This document shows positions 8,522-17,708 of a stretch of 29,031 nucleotides of DNA, in pieces (position 1 is the first letter of the stretch; each line of letters begins with the position of its first letter). Under the pieces are notes generated by a model. It saw only the letters and a list, made by a program, of their open reading frames with translations, ran no database searches and was not told the DNA's origin. Source of the DNA: Tritrichomonas foetus (lineage: Eukaryota; Parabasalia; Tritrichomonadida; Tritrichomonadidae); contig MLAK01000960.1 of NCBI GenBank assembly GCA_001839685.1, positions 1 through 29,031 of the forward strand, in the 5' to 3' direction. The position numbers were made by a program, and so were the translations under genes.

Positions 8522-10627
8522 CTATTCATTTTGGTCATGATGAACTTTCACTTTTCGTAATTTTTTCTTTAAAACTTTTTTCCTTTTCTTTTTAATTGTT
8601 GTATTTTCTTCGAATTGTTCATTTTCATCTCCTTGAGGAGCAATATTCGAATAAGCAATTTTTGATGGTTCATTATTTTCTCGATTTTCAAGTTTTCCAT
8701 TTGAAAAATCTTCATTAAATGTTTTTGATGTGTCTGAATCGAAATTTTGTTGTCTTAATTGTGATGATTTATCTAAAATCCGATTAAAATCGTTGGATTT
8801 TTCATTTGTTTCACATTCTTTCTGTTTTGACTTGTTGTGTGTATCAGAATCATGAGCAGCCGAAATAGAATGTGAATTATATTCACTATCAAAGTTTGCT
8901 AAATCATTTTCAAGTGATTTTGTGTCCAAATTAGGAATAGATGGCAAACCTTTGTTTTTTGATTTTGGCTCATTCTCAACATAATTATTTGATTTACGAG
9001 GTAACTCTGTAACTGATTGAGTAGTTTCCTTTTCGTTCTTGTTAGTCTGTTCTTGATTATTCTCTTCATCATTTGGATCTTTAACTTCTTCATCTACAGG
9101 ACTATTTACATTTTTATTGATATCTGTTTCTGTGCTTATTTCATTATTTTCATCATTATGTAGATGATCTTCATTTTCAATTTTCGTTTCTTCGTAATCA
9201 GCACAATTACTTTCATCATCGCCCTTATTTGTTTCGTGATCATTCAGATTTTCAACCTTGCTACTATTGTTAGTTTCACTATTATTCATATATGTTAGAT
9301 TATCATCACTATCGTCATTGTTGCTCGTTTGATTATCAATTTTTTGATCATCATCATCATGTGATGAGTTGCACGATTTATTACTTTGTTGACTTTCACT
9401 GTTTCTACTGGAACTATCAACATTATCAAAAGTATCACAATTATTATTTTCTTCATTTTGTTTTTCTGATATTACTGTATTTTGGTCATCTTGAAATTCA
9501 CTTGCTTGAACTTCATCTGAATTTGCTATTGATGAAACATTTTTGTTAATTTCATCGGCATATTTCGTAGAATTTTCAAGACTTTCAATATTACTATCTT
9601 TAATTTCAACATTGCTATCCCTTATATCAGTATCGCTGTCATTGATTTCAGTATTCCTATCTTTAATATCACGATTACATGTATCATTTGTAGATAGATC
9701 ATGCTCATTTTTACTGTGAGCGCTTGATGAATGATTTGAATCTATGATTAATTCCTCTGTATTTGAATTATCATTTTCACTCAAATACTTTGGTTCAGAA
9801 TCTTTGCTATCTTGAGCATTTTCATTTGATTGAACATTTTCTTTAAGTGATGAGGGAACCAACATTTTGGATGACTTTTTTAAAATATCATCAATTGGTG
9901 AATCAAATTCTGTACGATCGTCATCAAGTTGAGCAAAAGACTTTTCTCTTTGTTTTTCTCGCTCAAATTCTGTTTTATAAAATCTTTGATAAAATTTAGT
10001 GTTAATCAGTTTTTTATGAGATAAATCCGATTTTCGATATGGACTTGTGTAGCTTTCATGTATTGGCCTTTTCAATTGTTTTCTCGTAGTAGAAATTTTT
10101 TTAGGCGTGGTAAATTCGTTACTATCGAAATCATATTGATTTAATGGCCTGTTTCTTAAAGAGCTTTTTGTATTTTCAGAGTGAAGATTCCTATTTGTGA
10201 TATCTTTGTCTACACTTGGTGTATTACATTCAAAGTTTGATACGCCAAGCTCAGGAATGGATTGTGTCAAAAAAAATTGTGAATTTTTGCCTCTTTTTAA
10301 AGCTGATTGTTTTGCTTCACTTCGTGGACTTACCGGTCGTGTTTTGGCCTTTTTAATGACCTCTTTATATTCACGCGCTCGAGGTGGCGTTGGATGGGGA
10401 TTGGATTTTGACGGGATTAATGAATATAGCAAATTTGCTTGATTAAATGCGTCGACTCGTTTTTCCATATTGATGATATTCGTTAGGTGCATGTGAATTG
10501 GGATTTTCGGCTGTTTTGCATTAATTGTTGGGCTCGCTTTTTGTAACTTCAAAACGTGTTTCGCATAGTGTTTTTCTTGGATAAGAGCATCAACTGTTTG
10601 ATTGGCGCTGTGCTCTGGGCGTCGCAT
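8522..10627 (-). CDS. CFAP97/Hemingway-like domain protein with long acidic low-complexity tail
   Basis: 701 residues. Residues about 17-72 carry the pattern of the CFAP97 (KIAA1430/Hemingway) domain: a helix with HVLKLQKASPTIN, then P and HMHLTNI, then KRVDAFNQANLLYSLI. This mirrors the family order KA-P-T-I-N, H-x-H-L, and a late N-x-L-L. Family members are linked to cilia and flagellar axonemes, which fits a multi-flagellated trichomonad; this assignment is by eye. Residues 75-255 are basic and Pro/Ser-containing, with short SP and TP sites (phosphorylation-type). About 260-665 is highly acidic and rich in N, D, E and S, including five tandem 7-residue repeats at 319-353. The C-terminus (about 678-696) is strongly basic, KKKRKKVLKKKLRKVKV, possibly a nuclear-localisation or tubulin-binding patch. 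Stop codon is TAG. Confidence 0.75.
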   Translation of the reverse strand: MRRPEHSANQTVDALIQEKHYAKHVLKLQKASPTINAKQPKIPIHMHLTNIINMEKRVDAFNQANLLYSLIPSKSNPHPTPPRAREYKEVIKKAKTRPVSPRSEAKQSALKRGKNSQFFLTQSIPELGVSNFECNTPSVDKDITNRNLHSENTKSSLRNRPLNQYDFDSNEFTTPKKISTTRKQLKRPIHESYTSPYRKSDLSHKKLINTKFYQRFYKTEFEREKQREKSFAQLDDDRTEFDSPIDDILKKSSKMLVPSSLKENVQSNENAQDSKDSEPKYLSENDNSNTEELIIDSNHSSSAHSKNEHDLSTNDTCNRDIKDRNTEINDSDTDIRDSNVEIKDSNIESLENSTKYADEINKNVSSIANSDEVQASEFQDDQNTVISEKQNEENNNCDTFDNVDSSSRNSESQQSNKSCNSSHDDDDQKIDNQTSNNDDSDDNLTYMNNSETNNSSKVENLNDHETNKGDDESNCADYEETKIENEDHLHNDENNEISTETDINKNVNSPVDEEVKDPNDEENNQEQTNKNEKETTQSVTELPRKSNNYVENEPKSKNKGLPSIPNLDTKSLENDLANFDSEYNSHSISAAHDSDTHNKSKQKECETNEKSNDFNRILDKSSQLRQQNFDSDTSKTFNEDFSNGKLENRENNEPSKIAYSNIAPQGDENEQFEENTTIKKKRKKVLKKKLRKVKVHHDQNE
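9569..9673 (-). repeat. Tandem 21-bp repeats coding for 7-residue units
   Basis: Five successive 7-residue units inside the CFAP97-like protein read RDIKDRN, TEINDSD, TDIRDSN, VEIKDSN and the degenerate IESLENS. The DNA shows the same 21-bp period, with the first four copies clearly related. The pattern x-(D/E)-I-x-D-S-N looks like recent in-frame tandem duplication within the acidic tail, and a likely site of length variation between strains. Confidence 0.8.
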
Positions 10628-10901
10628 TGATGCTTTTTGTCAAGTTTCGATTATCTGCAATTAACGAATTTCTCTGAAAAAATTCAGAAGATGTATGAAA
10701 AAATATCACTTTTTCTTAATTCGAAGTTTCACACAATTAAAGTTTCGTTAAACTTTTTGCAATATCTCATAGAATGTTTTGAAACACAATTAATATGATA
10801 GAGTACCTGAAAAATGATCAGGGGAAAAAAATGATCAATAGAAAAAGATGATTTTTTGTTTATTAGTCAATAGGCGAAAAGAATAGAACATTTAAATACT
10901 C

Positions 10902-12515
10902 TTAAAATGTAATATCATCATCATCATCATCCCATGCTAGTTGAATGACTTGAAGCGCTTGTGCTTCGTTTTGTTGGGAATGTTGTATTTTTGATTTTGG
11001 AGTATTTGTTTTTGCAACAGATGCTATTGTTGACTTTGCTGAATGATCTCTATCATATTTATATTCATTCACAAGAAGCGATTTGGATAAGAATTGTAAA
11101 TTATTTAAAGCGCCAATTGCTTTTTGAGCTGATTTTTTGGTTTCATAGGCAACTATTGCATAAACTCTATTATTATTTTGATTTAGAAATGCCAAAGTGA
11201 CACATCCATATTGGGTAATTAATTTATAAAATTGTTGTGGTGTTACTTCGGGATCAATTCCACTCATATAAATTGATTTGCCAAGAAGAAGTTTTTCTTT
11301 AAGATCTTCATAATTTGAATTTCGATAGGACTCGATTGCAAATCCACATGGTCTGATGTTACTTGCATCATTTCCCCAAGCATTCAGTTGATTTAGTCCT
11401 TTTATTACTTCATCAGGCGATTCAAATGTGACAGTATATTCATGGAGAGCAAAAGGTTCTGCTTTTTCGATCAATTTCACATTACTTTCTTCAACTGAGA
11501 AGAATTCAGCAATTTCTGCTTCATGATATGATAAAGGGAAATTGAATAATCGAATTTGTTTGCAAACAAAATCTGTGTTGTCGAAGTAATGATCATTGTT
11601 ATATAAATCAAAAGCAGATTGTGAATCATAAAAAATTACAAAGCCGGTTGCTAATTTTTGGTGTCGATTAATTCGAATTTCCAAAACAGGGCCAAATTCT
11701 TCCATTTGTTGATAAAAGTCGTATTCTAAAATACTTGAATCAAGATTATTAATAACCACTTGATATTTTCGAATTAACTCGAATTCTTCTGGTGATGATA
11801 ATCTTGATGCATACACAACTTGATCACCGATTTTTCCATAATTAAAACTATGAATGATTTTGTTTGCATCTTTTCTGTTTTTTGCTAAAAAGTAAAGGGT
11901 GCATTTTGGACCTTTTGGAATCATAATTTGTGAAACAATATCGAGATTCGTCGTTTTTGTTACCAATTGTGTCATCTCATTGAGAATTCCTTTCTCATTG
12001 GAAATGTTTGAGAATTGAACTATGGGCAAATCTAAGAGTTTATTGGAAGCATGGAACCTGTCTTCATAATTATCAGTAAAGGGAATATGTGGTAAGAACA
12101 TAATGAGCCTTTTTATTGCATCTAAGTCATGAGATAGAATTTGGTAGTATAGTTTTTCCTGTGTTGTTTTATGGCGATCTGTAAACTGGTGAATAATCTG
12201 AACGAATTCTTTTATATTACTTGCAACTGAGGGAAGTAGAGAAATGTGAAGGCGCATACTATAGCTTTCTTGACATGGATCTCTAACAACAATAAAATTC
12301 TTGAATGATGTCAGATTTGGGATGACAGGTGTTAGGCAACGATGAAGGTGTCTAAGGTGAATAGCTCCATTTAAAGAAATGAGCAAGAATTTTTTGCCTT
12401 TGAAATCGAATATCTTAATGTAAGTGTAATGATCTCGGAGTTGTGGATTTTGGGTTATTTGATTTACATCTACTGTTTCTTGGATTGGAATTATATAGCC
12501 ACTCTCAACAACCAT
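10902..12515 (-). CDS. Multi-RRM RNA-binding protein
   Basis: 537 residues with repeated RNA-recognition-motif folds of varying quality. The clearest are about 250-320 (RNP2-like VVINNL at 253-258, RNP1-like LATGFVIF at 288-295) and about 413-487 (RNP2-like IYMSGI at 415-420, RNP1-like RVYAIVAYE at 450-458). A weaker one lies at about 318-398 (IRLFNF and EYTVTF as strands), and degenerate ones may fill 30-110 and 195-240. The layout of several RRMs in a row recalls poly(A)-binding or other multi-RRM mRNA-binding proteins, but the aromatic RNP1 residues are only partly kept and no PABC domain is present, so RNA specificity is open. The C-terminus has a Gln/Ser linker and ends in W followed by six aspartates, encoded by a run of GAT triplets (near 10914-10931). 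Confidence 0.8.
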   Translation of the reverse strand: MVVESGYIIPIQETVDVNQITQNPQLRDHYTYIKIFDFKGKKFLLISLNGAIHLRHLHRCLTPVIPNLTSFKNFIVVRDPCQESYSMRLHISLLPSVASNIKEFVQIIHQFTDRHKTTQEKLYYQILSHDLDAIKRLIMFLPHIPFTDNYEDRFHASNKLLDLPIVQFSNISNEKGILNEMTQLVTKTTNLDIVSQIMIPKGPKCTLYFLAKNRKDANKIIHSFNYGKIGDQVVYASRLSSPEEFELIRKYQVVINNLDSSILEYDFYQQMEEFGPVLEIRINRHQKLATGFVIFYDSQSAFDLYNNDHYFDNTDFVCKQIRLFNFPLSYHEAEIAEFFSVEESNVKLIEKAEPFALHEYTVTFESPDEVIKGLNQLNAWGNDASNIRPCGFAIESYRNSNYEDLKEKLLLGKSIYMSGIDPEVTPQQFYKLITQYGCVTLAFLNQNNNRVYAIVAYETKKSAQKAIGALNNLQFLSKSLLVNEYKYDRDHSAKSTIASVAKTNTPKSKIQHSQQNEAQALQVIQLAWDDDDDDITF

Positions 12516-13198
12516 CTAAATATCTTTTAAAAATATTTGGATTGAAAATTGTTTTATTCAAAAAGTTTGGAAAAGAAATTAAAATTTCAAAGTCAGAAAT
12601 TGGCGAAGTTGACTTTGTGGTGACAAAAAATCAGAATTGTGAATGAATTCAAATTTTGAAAGATAGTTTGAAAAAATACCGTAATCCTCCTTTCAAATAG
12701 TAATTCAAAAAAATATTGACTGCTACCGTAATATCTCTATAAATTGGGAACTTGAAGAAATAAACACATGATATACATCATTTTTAAATTATTTTCCATT
12801 AATTTATTCGATTTTTAAAACAATCACATGTTTATATCTAATAGAATTATAACAATTTTCATTACCAATGAAAAATAATCGTCATGTTTTGAAAAAGTTA
12901 ATATTTATTTCTTGACAAGGTGAAAACTATTTCCGATTTCTGGATGATCCAACACAATTGTAGAAAATATCAAACCATCTTGAAATGATATAAAATGTTA
13001 TTTTGGAACTCTTTGAAGAATCTCAATAATCACTTTAGATAATCATAAATAACAAAAAAATCTTGGATAAATACAAATTTGGAAGTAAAAAATAGATATT
13101 GTAAGGTACACTTTTTAATAAACGGCGCAAATAATAAAATTCTAAAAACTCATAAAAAAATGGCTGAGTAAAAAAACTGGCCAATTTACATAGTTTCT
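12516..13198. other. Intergenic region, 683 bp, no gene seen
   Basis: Between two minus-strand genes. Very AT-rich. The word TACCGTAAT occurs twice (near 12679 and 12725). A plus-strand open frame at 12443-12646 begins inside the RRM gene antisense and has no protein-like features. No tRNA or snRNA boxes were recognised. Confidence 0.4.
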
Positions 13199-13600
13199 TT
13201 AAAAATCATTTCTAAATATACTTGGCTGTCTTTTGACAATAAATGAGCGACAAAAAATATGATTCAAGTTAAGATCATTTTTCATTATTTCTTCAATGTT
13301 CACTTCACCATTTTGATTTATGTTTATATTTTGACCTCGATAAACTAGTAGACATTCATCAATTTGGATCGTTTCTTTGTGACTTGGAATGAAAACAGTC
13401 AACACCCCATTTCCACTCTCTCGTATTACAACTGCATTTTTACCTTTATATTCACCTTTAAGGATGAGAACGATAGATCCTCTTTGGAATCCACTTTGAT
13501 TTGGTAAAGAGCCATGATCTAGCTTTGGTTTGAGGTTTGATAAACCTCTCCAGACTGATCTGTTAGTTGAAGAGACTGGTTTGATATTAAGCAATTCCAT
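13199..13600 (-). CDS. KOW-domain protein, divergent eL6-like
   Basis: 133 residues. After about 38 basic N-terminal residues comes a KOW-type segment (41-72) with GSIVLILKGEYKGKNAVVI, where GKNAVV occupies the place of GKRVV in ribosomal protein eL6. Then NGVLTVFIP matches the GLLLVTGP strand, and IDECLLVYRGQ fits the following conserved strand. The C-terminal part (NININQNGEVNIEEI) also resembles the short helix-and-loop end of eL6. It is shorter and less basic than a typical eL6 (about 190 or more residues), so it may be a diverged paralogue, a minimal eL6, or another KOW factor. Likely role is rRNA contact in the 60S subunit, inferred. A TCACTTCATTCG element sits 15-26 nt upstream of the ATG. 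The stop runs into TAAA. Confidence 0.6.
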   Translation of the reverse strand: MELLNIKPVSSTNRSVWRGLSNLKPKLDHGSLPNQSGFQRGSIVLILKGEYKGKNAVVIRESGNGVLTVFIPSHKETIQIDECLLVYRGQNININQNGEVNIEEIMKNDLNLNHIFCRSFIVKRQPSIFRNDF

Positions 13601-13803
13601 TTTTGTGGAATAGTCGAATGAAGTGATTTTATTTCTATAACAAAAAATATGCCGAAATCTCTCTGACTTGGTTCAGTTTCTATCTTTATTTGATCCACAA
13701 CTCAGAAAAAAACAATGAAAAGGGAGCTTCCTTCAATCTATTGTTTTTCTATCTTTATTTGGTCAACTACTCAGAAACTTATAACATTCAATTTGGCAGA
13801 TTA
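13601..13803. promoter_or_regulatory. Divergent promoter region with a 31-nt near-duplicate
   Basis: This 203-bp gap separates the eL6-like gene (minus) from the importin-like gene (plus, starting at 13804). For the minus gene it contains TCACTTCATTCG (13615-13626, minus strand), two overlapping initiator-like matches. A 31-nt segment occurs twice (13678-13708 and 13747-13777), 28 of 31 identical and 69 bp apart, containing TTCTATCTTTATTTG and CTCAGAAA. It is probably a local duplication. A short upstream frame (13715-13804) ends in TAATG overlapping the importin-like start, but a trichomonad-type short leader would exclude it. Confidence 0.5.
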
Positions 13804-15903
13804 ATGTTGAATGAATTTCACATCGATTCCAATCTATTGGAAAACATATGCACCATCCTCGATAAGGTTACGACTCCTGACAACTCCGTTCAAAAAATGA
13901 TTTTCCAAGAATTTCAAAATCTTCATGCGCAGCTTCCAACTTTTTCATTTTATCTCGTATCGATTATTTCCTCCGACCAATTTTCAATGAATCGCCGATT
14001 TTGCGCTTTACTCGTTCTACATAAAATTTTTTACAGAATTCCCCAACAATTTACAGAAAAATTTATTGTATTGATAAAGCCAATCCTCGAACAAATCATC
14101 AAAATGCCTTTTTCGCCATTTACAAATGTTACAGTTTCACTCTACTCGTCACTTTTTCACCTTTACAGTGATAAATATTTGATTATTTTTCAAGATTTTT
14201 TCGCACATATTTTAACTCTCTTTCATAACCCAGAAACAATACAAATTGGAATAAATTGTATTTATGAATTACTTTTGTCAGAAAATGATAAAATTCCAAT
14301 CGAAATTTTTAATTTAATTCCACAATTTATAAATTCCCCTTTTTTCAAAGAAGCTTTATTAGTTACAAATTCATTAATGAAGATCAACATCGATTTTGTT
14401 TATAATCAAATTATTCCTTCGATTTTTTCTGCGTTTTCAAATTTCGATGAATTTTCTATGTCAAAAGCTGCTGAAATCGTTTCATATGTTTATTTAACAT
14501 ATCCCAATCAAGTTATTGGTGATTTTCTTGTTAGTTGTTTAAATTGCAGGTCCAGAATTATTTCTGAAAGTTTACTTTCGCAACTTTCTGATCCAAAATC
14601 AATTTTTCCTTATCCTCCTTTGATTTTAGCCCTTCTCCAGCAAATGAGTGAACCTGATAATGATTGCACTGAATTTGGACCATCTTCAATGGCTCAGCAA
14701 ATTGTTCAAACAATGAATGATTGCTATGGAGATGAGATTTCAAACATTGTAAAATCATTTTTACCAAATTGTGAAAATCAAGGACATTTTTTAAGATGTT
14801 TGTATACAATTTTATCAACGATTCCTGATTCTTCCCAATTTTTACCATTTATCCTCTCTCAGCTAGAGTGCCAACATCTTCACAACATCACTAATAATAT
14901 TCAAATTGATGGAACTACCTTACAAGTTATGAATGGAGAAAATAATGGTGAAGTTAATGTTGTAGGAGAGTTTAGAGGTGATGCTGCACTTTGTTTGATG
15001 AGTTTTTGTTTTTCTAATCCTGGCTTTGTAAATGATGCAATGAATAAAATTATACCACTTCTTGCAGATAAAGATAGAAATGTAAGATTTCAAGCTATTC
15101 TGGCTCTAACAGAATTAATTGAATTTGAGTTTGAACCAAATTTTAATCATTTCTTCTTTTTGATTAATTTGATGAAAGAAACGAATAATTCTGAAATTGC
15201 CCGATTAGCAAGCCGTTATTCGCTTCATTTCCCGATTTTTAATGATTCACAACCAATAATTACTGGTTTTTATCAAGATTTGGTTTTATATTTCTTAAAT
15301 TATAATTCTGAACACTGTTTGTATCAATATATGATCGATATGTTTTCACTTTTTATTTTAGCTGTAAATGAACCATTTGAAACGTTTAATAAAAACGTTT
15401 TTGTAAAATTATTGACACTTCTAAATGAAATTTTCGATGAAAGCATTTTTTCTTCATATTTTGAGCTCACAAGATCTCTGTTTAAAGCTTATTCTAATTT
15501 CTTTCCAGCAATGAACGGAGAATTCCTTCAACTGGTTGAGGCGCTAACAAAAAAAATGCTTTTTGTTATGATGAATGAAACAGAAAATATTCTTCTTGTG
15601 AAAACTGGTTTTGAAATTCTGGAATTTGTGTTTTCTATCTTTGTTAGAAATGATAGCTTTAAGAATTGCTTTTTCGAGCTTTCATTAAGATACTTTTCCA
15701 AACTTTGTGAAGAATTCGAAGATTTTATAATGAATATTGATATAGTTAAGTTTTTATTGCTGCATTGCTGTCAAATTCTTACATCAAGCGAAAATATTTC
15801 AAATGGGACTATTGATATTAAAATTTTGGGACTTTGCTTAATGATGCAATTAACAAAGTCGCACGAGAAGGTTGACCCTAATATTCAAGTGTTGTTTGAA
15901 TAG
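13804..15903 (+). CDS. Importin-beta/transportin-like HEAT-repeat protein
   Basis: 699 residues from the ATG at 13804. The N-terminus (NLLENICTILDKVTTPDNSVQKMIFQEF, cited here as its pattern: helix, then T-x-P-D-x-x-V-Q, then helix, then F-x-x-Y-L) resembles the first HEAT repeats of karyopherins such as transportin, which carry cargo through nuclear pores with Ran. A typical HEAT repeat is visible near residues 410-450 (IIPLLADKDRNVRFQAILAL). It is shorter than usual family members (about 850-1000), so the cargo-binding C-terminal arch may be reduced. The open frame extends upstream to 13690, but only with a TTG codon there. The ATG at 13804 is chosen because it is the first in-frame ATG and puts helix 1 where the family has it. 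The stop is TAG. Confidence 0.65.
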   Translation: MLNEFHIDSNLLENICTILDKVTTPDNSVQKMIFQEFQNLHAQLPTFSFYLVSIISSDQFSMNRRFCALLVLHKIFYRIPQQFTEKFIVLIKPILEQIIKMPFSPFTNVTVSLYSSLFHLYSDKYLIIFQDFFAHILTLFHNPETIQIGINCIYELLLSENDKIPIEIFNLIPQFINSPFFKEALLVTNSLMKINIDFVYNQIIPSIFSAFSNFDEFSMSKAAEIVSYVYLTYPNQVIGDFLVSCLNCRSRIISESLLSQLSDPKSIFPYPPLILALLQQMSEPDNDCTEFGPSSMAQQIVQTMNDCYGDEISNIVKSFLPNCENQGHFLRCLYTILSTIPDSSQFLPFILSQLECQHLHNITNNIQIDGTTLQVMNGENNGEVNVVGEFRGDAALCLMSFCFSNPGFVNDAMNKIIPLLADKDRNVRFQAILALTELIEFEFEPNFNHFFFLINLMKETNNSEIARLASRYSLHFPIFNDSQPIITGFYQDLVLYFLNYNSEHCLYQYMIDMFSLFILAVNEPFETFNKNVFVKLLTLLNEIFDESIFSSYFELTRSLFKAYSNFFPAMNGEFLQLVEALTKKMLFVMMNETENILLVKTGFEILEFVFSIFVRNDSFKNCFFELSLRYFSKLCEEFEDFIMNIDIVKFLLLHCCQILTSSENISNGTIDIKILGLCLMMQLTKSHEKVDPNIQVLFE

Positions 15904-16314
15904 CATTTTTATTGTGTTTGTAAAGATAGAATTTATTAAATTTTTGTCCTTGTGTATTTTCAAGAGAATATTCACATTTGTTTAATTATTCATCAAAGAA
16001 AGAATTAGAAATGCCATACACAATCTTAGTAAGGGATTTACTTTCGCTGGATAAGTGCTTATATATATATTAAGCTAGTTCATAAGCTAGCTAATAAATT
16101 AATTCATCATCTAATAAACTCATAATCATATGAGTTAGAGTGCGAATATGTTGACTTTAATTATATTTAAAACACAATGAATGAAGTGAATTATTATCTG
16201 GGATGTTATTCATTTACATTCATTAAAGAAAGCAGCAACGAAAGAACAACTGGGAAAGAAAACTAATTTAAAGACTATAAAAAAACGACAAAGAAGAATT
16301 CCAGAGAGACTATT
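15904..16314. other. Convergent intergenic region, 411 bp
   Basis: Between the importin-like and prolidase gene ends. It contains an 8-bp hairpin with 4-nt loop (AACTCATA at 16117-16124 and its complement at 16129-16136) and an AGCTAG-rich patch near 16071-16092. No gene was seen. Confidence 0.4.
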
Positions 16315-17688
16315 TTACTTGGCAGCAGCCATGAGTGCCTCGATTTCGTCGATTTCCTTTGGAATCTGGGCAGAAAGGTTTTCGCATCCATCCTTAGTAA
16401 TGAGGATGTCATCTTCGATTCTGACACCACCTACAGTTTTCTGCATTCTGAGGCAGACTTCCTTGTTGATGTGCTTGGCCTTGTTTGGATCTTCGAATGC
16501 CTTGTTGAAGAGTGATGGAATGAAGTAGCATCCTGGTTCGACTGTGCAGACGATTCCTGGTTCGAGGACTCTTCCCATTCTGAGTGGAGCGATGTGGGCT
16601 GTTCGTGGGTGTTCGACGCCCTTTGGCCATCCGAGAACTTCGTGGACGTCTAAGCCCATTCCGTGGCCGAGACCGTGTGGATAGAAAACGGTCATCACTT
16701 CATTTTGCATGATCTCATCAACTGTGCCGACGAGGAGTCCTGCCTTGACGAGATTCTCAGCCATGACACGTGCAGAAAGGATGGCCATATCTTTCCAGTG
16801 AACTCCGGGCTTGGCGGCTGAAATTACAGCTTTCTGGGCTTCCAAAACAGCTGTGTAGATAAGTTTTTGATCGTCGTTGTATTTTCCATTGGCAGGGAAA
16901 GTGCGGGTATTATCTGCACAATACATTTCGTATTCGCCACCGGCGTCAATTAAAACGAGATCGCCGTCCATGATCTTACGTGTCTTTTTATGGTAGTGCA
17001 AAATGGCACAAAGTGGACCACTACATACTGTGCATTGGAAAGGTGGATACATGCAATAATATCCGCAATATTCATGCTGGAGTTCTGATTCAACTTCGTA
17101 CTCGTATTGGTTAGGTTTGAGAGTCCTTAAGACGCGGCGATAAGCTTCGTTATTGATTCCTGCCGAATAGCGCATTAATTCTATTTCGCCTTCGGATTTG
17201 ATTTGGCGTTGTTCGCCGATAGCGTCGAGAAGAAGGTCTGAAACGACTTTGAAATCACCGTGGACGAGACTTTCGACTGCTGTGTGGAGAGCTGCTGGCT
17301 TTTGCTTATCGACATAATTCGCGATTTCTGTATTGAGTAAGATTTCGTCGAATCCGTAGTTTACGCGAATTTGCTCGAGAGTAGGCTGTTCACCTGCCCA
17401 AATGACCATGTCCTCTGGGACGAGTGGGTAGAAGAGAACGCTATGGCCGGATTTGATATCGATGTAGCAAGCGCACTCGGGCTCATTAACACCGGTCATG
17501 TACCAGAAGTAGGACTCTTGGCGGAATTTGGGATCGTAGTCGGTGAGTGGACGGCCTGGTTCTGGAAAGCCGAACATGAGAATTGCGCCTTCGGCTTTGG
17601 CAGCTTGCATTCTTTTCAAAACTTGTGCGCGGTTGTAGGCAAAAAGCTCTGGCTTTGGAACAGGGCGATTATCTCTGTCGAGGGGCAT
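16315..17688 (-). CDS. M24-family metallopeptidase, prolidase/aminopeptidase P type
   Basis: 457 residues. The enzyme should hydrolyse Xaa-Pro bonds in dipeptides or short peptides, with two divalent metals, in the cytosol (no signal peptide). An N-terminal aminopeptidase-P-type domain fills about 15-150. The pita-bread catalytic domain fills about 165-440 with all five expected metal ligands: D248 (LIDAGGE), D259, H342 (PHGLGHGMG), E384 (TVEPG) and E425 (GVRIEDD). H231, H349, R370 and R423 fit the substrate-site positions of human prolidase, which it resembles through long stretches. The size and family match the trichomonad M24 peptidase studied in T. vaginalis as TvMP50 (recalled, not checked). 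Initiator-like TCACTTCATCTT lies 21-32 nt before the ATG. TAAA overlaps the stop. GC content is higher than in the neighbours, suggesting strong expression or codon selection. Confidence 0.93.
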   Translation of the reverse strand: MPLDRDNRPVPKPELFAYNRAQVLKRMQAAKAEGAILMFGFPEPGRPLTDYDPKFRQESYFWYMTGVNEPECACYIDIKSGHSVLFYPLVPEDMVIWAGEQPTLEQIRVNYGFDEILLNTEIANYVDKQKPAALHTAVESLVHGDFKVVSDLLLDAIGEQRQIKSEGEIELMRYSAGINNEAYRRVLRTLKPNQYEYEVESELQHEYCGYYCMYPPFQCTVCSGPLCAILHYHKKTRKIMDGDLVLIDAGGEYEMYCADNTRTFPANGKYNDDQKLIYTAVLEAQKAVISAAKPGVHWKDMAILSARVMAENLVKAGLLVGTVDEIMQNEVMTVFYPHGLGHGMGLDVHEVLGWPKGVEHPRTAHIAPLRMGRVLEPGIVCTVEPGCYFIPSLFNKAFEDPNKAKHINKEVCLRMQKTVGGVRIEDDILITKDGCENLSAQIPKEIDEIEALMAAAK

Positions 17689-17708
17689 ATTTTAATCTTT
17701 GGTGTTGA

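Noticed and set aside
13715..13804. 30-codon upstream frame ending TAATG at the importin-like start
   Set aside because: The trichomonad leader is normally very short, so this frame is probably not transcribed with the gene; its residues show no motif.
16500..16570. GGTTCGA words resembling a tRNA B box
   Set aside because: They lie inside the prolidase coding region on the opposite strand, with no matching A box or cloverleaf.
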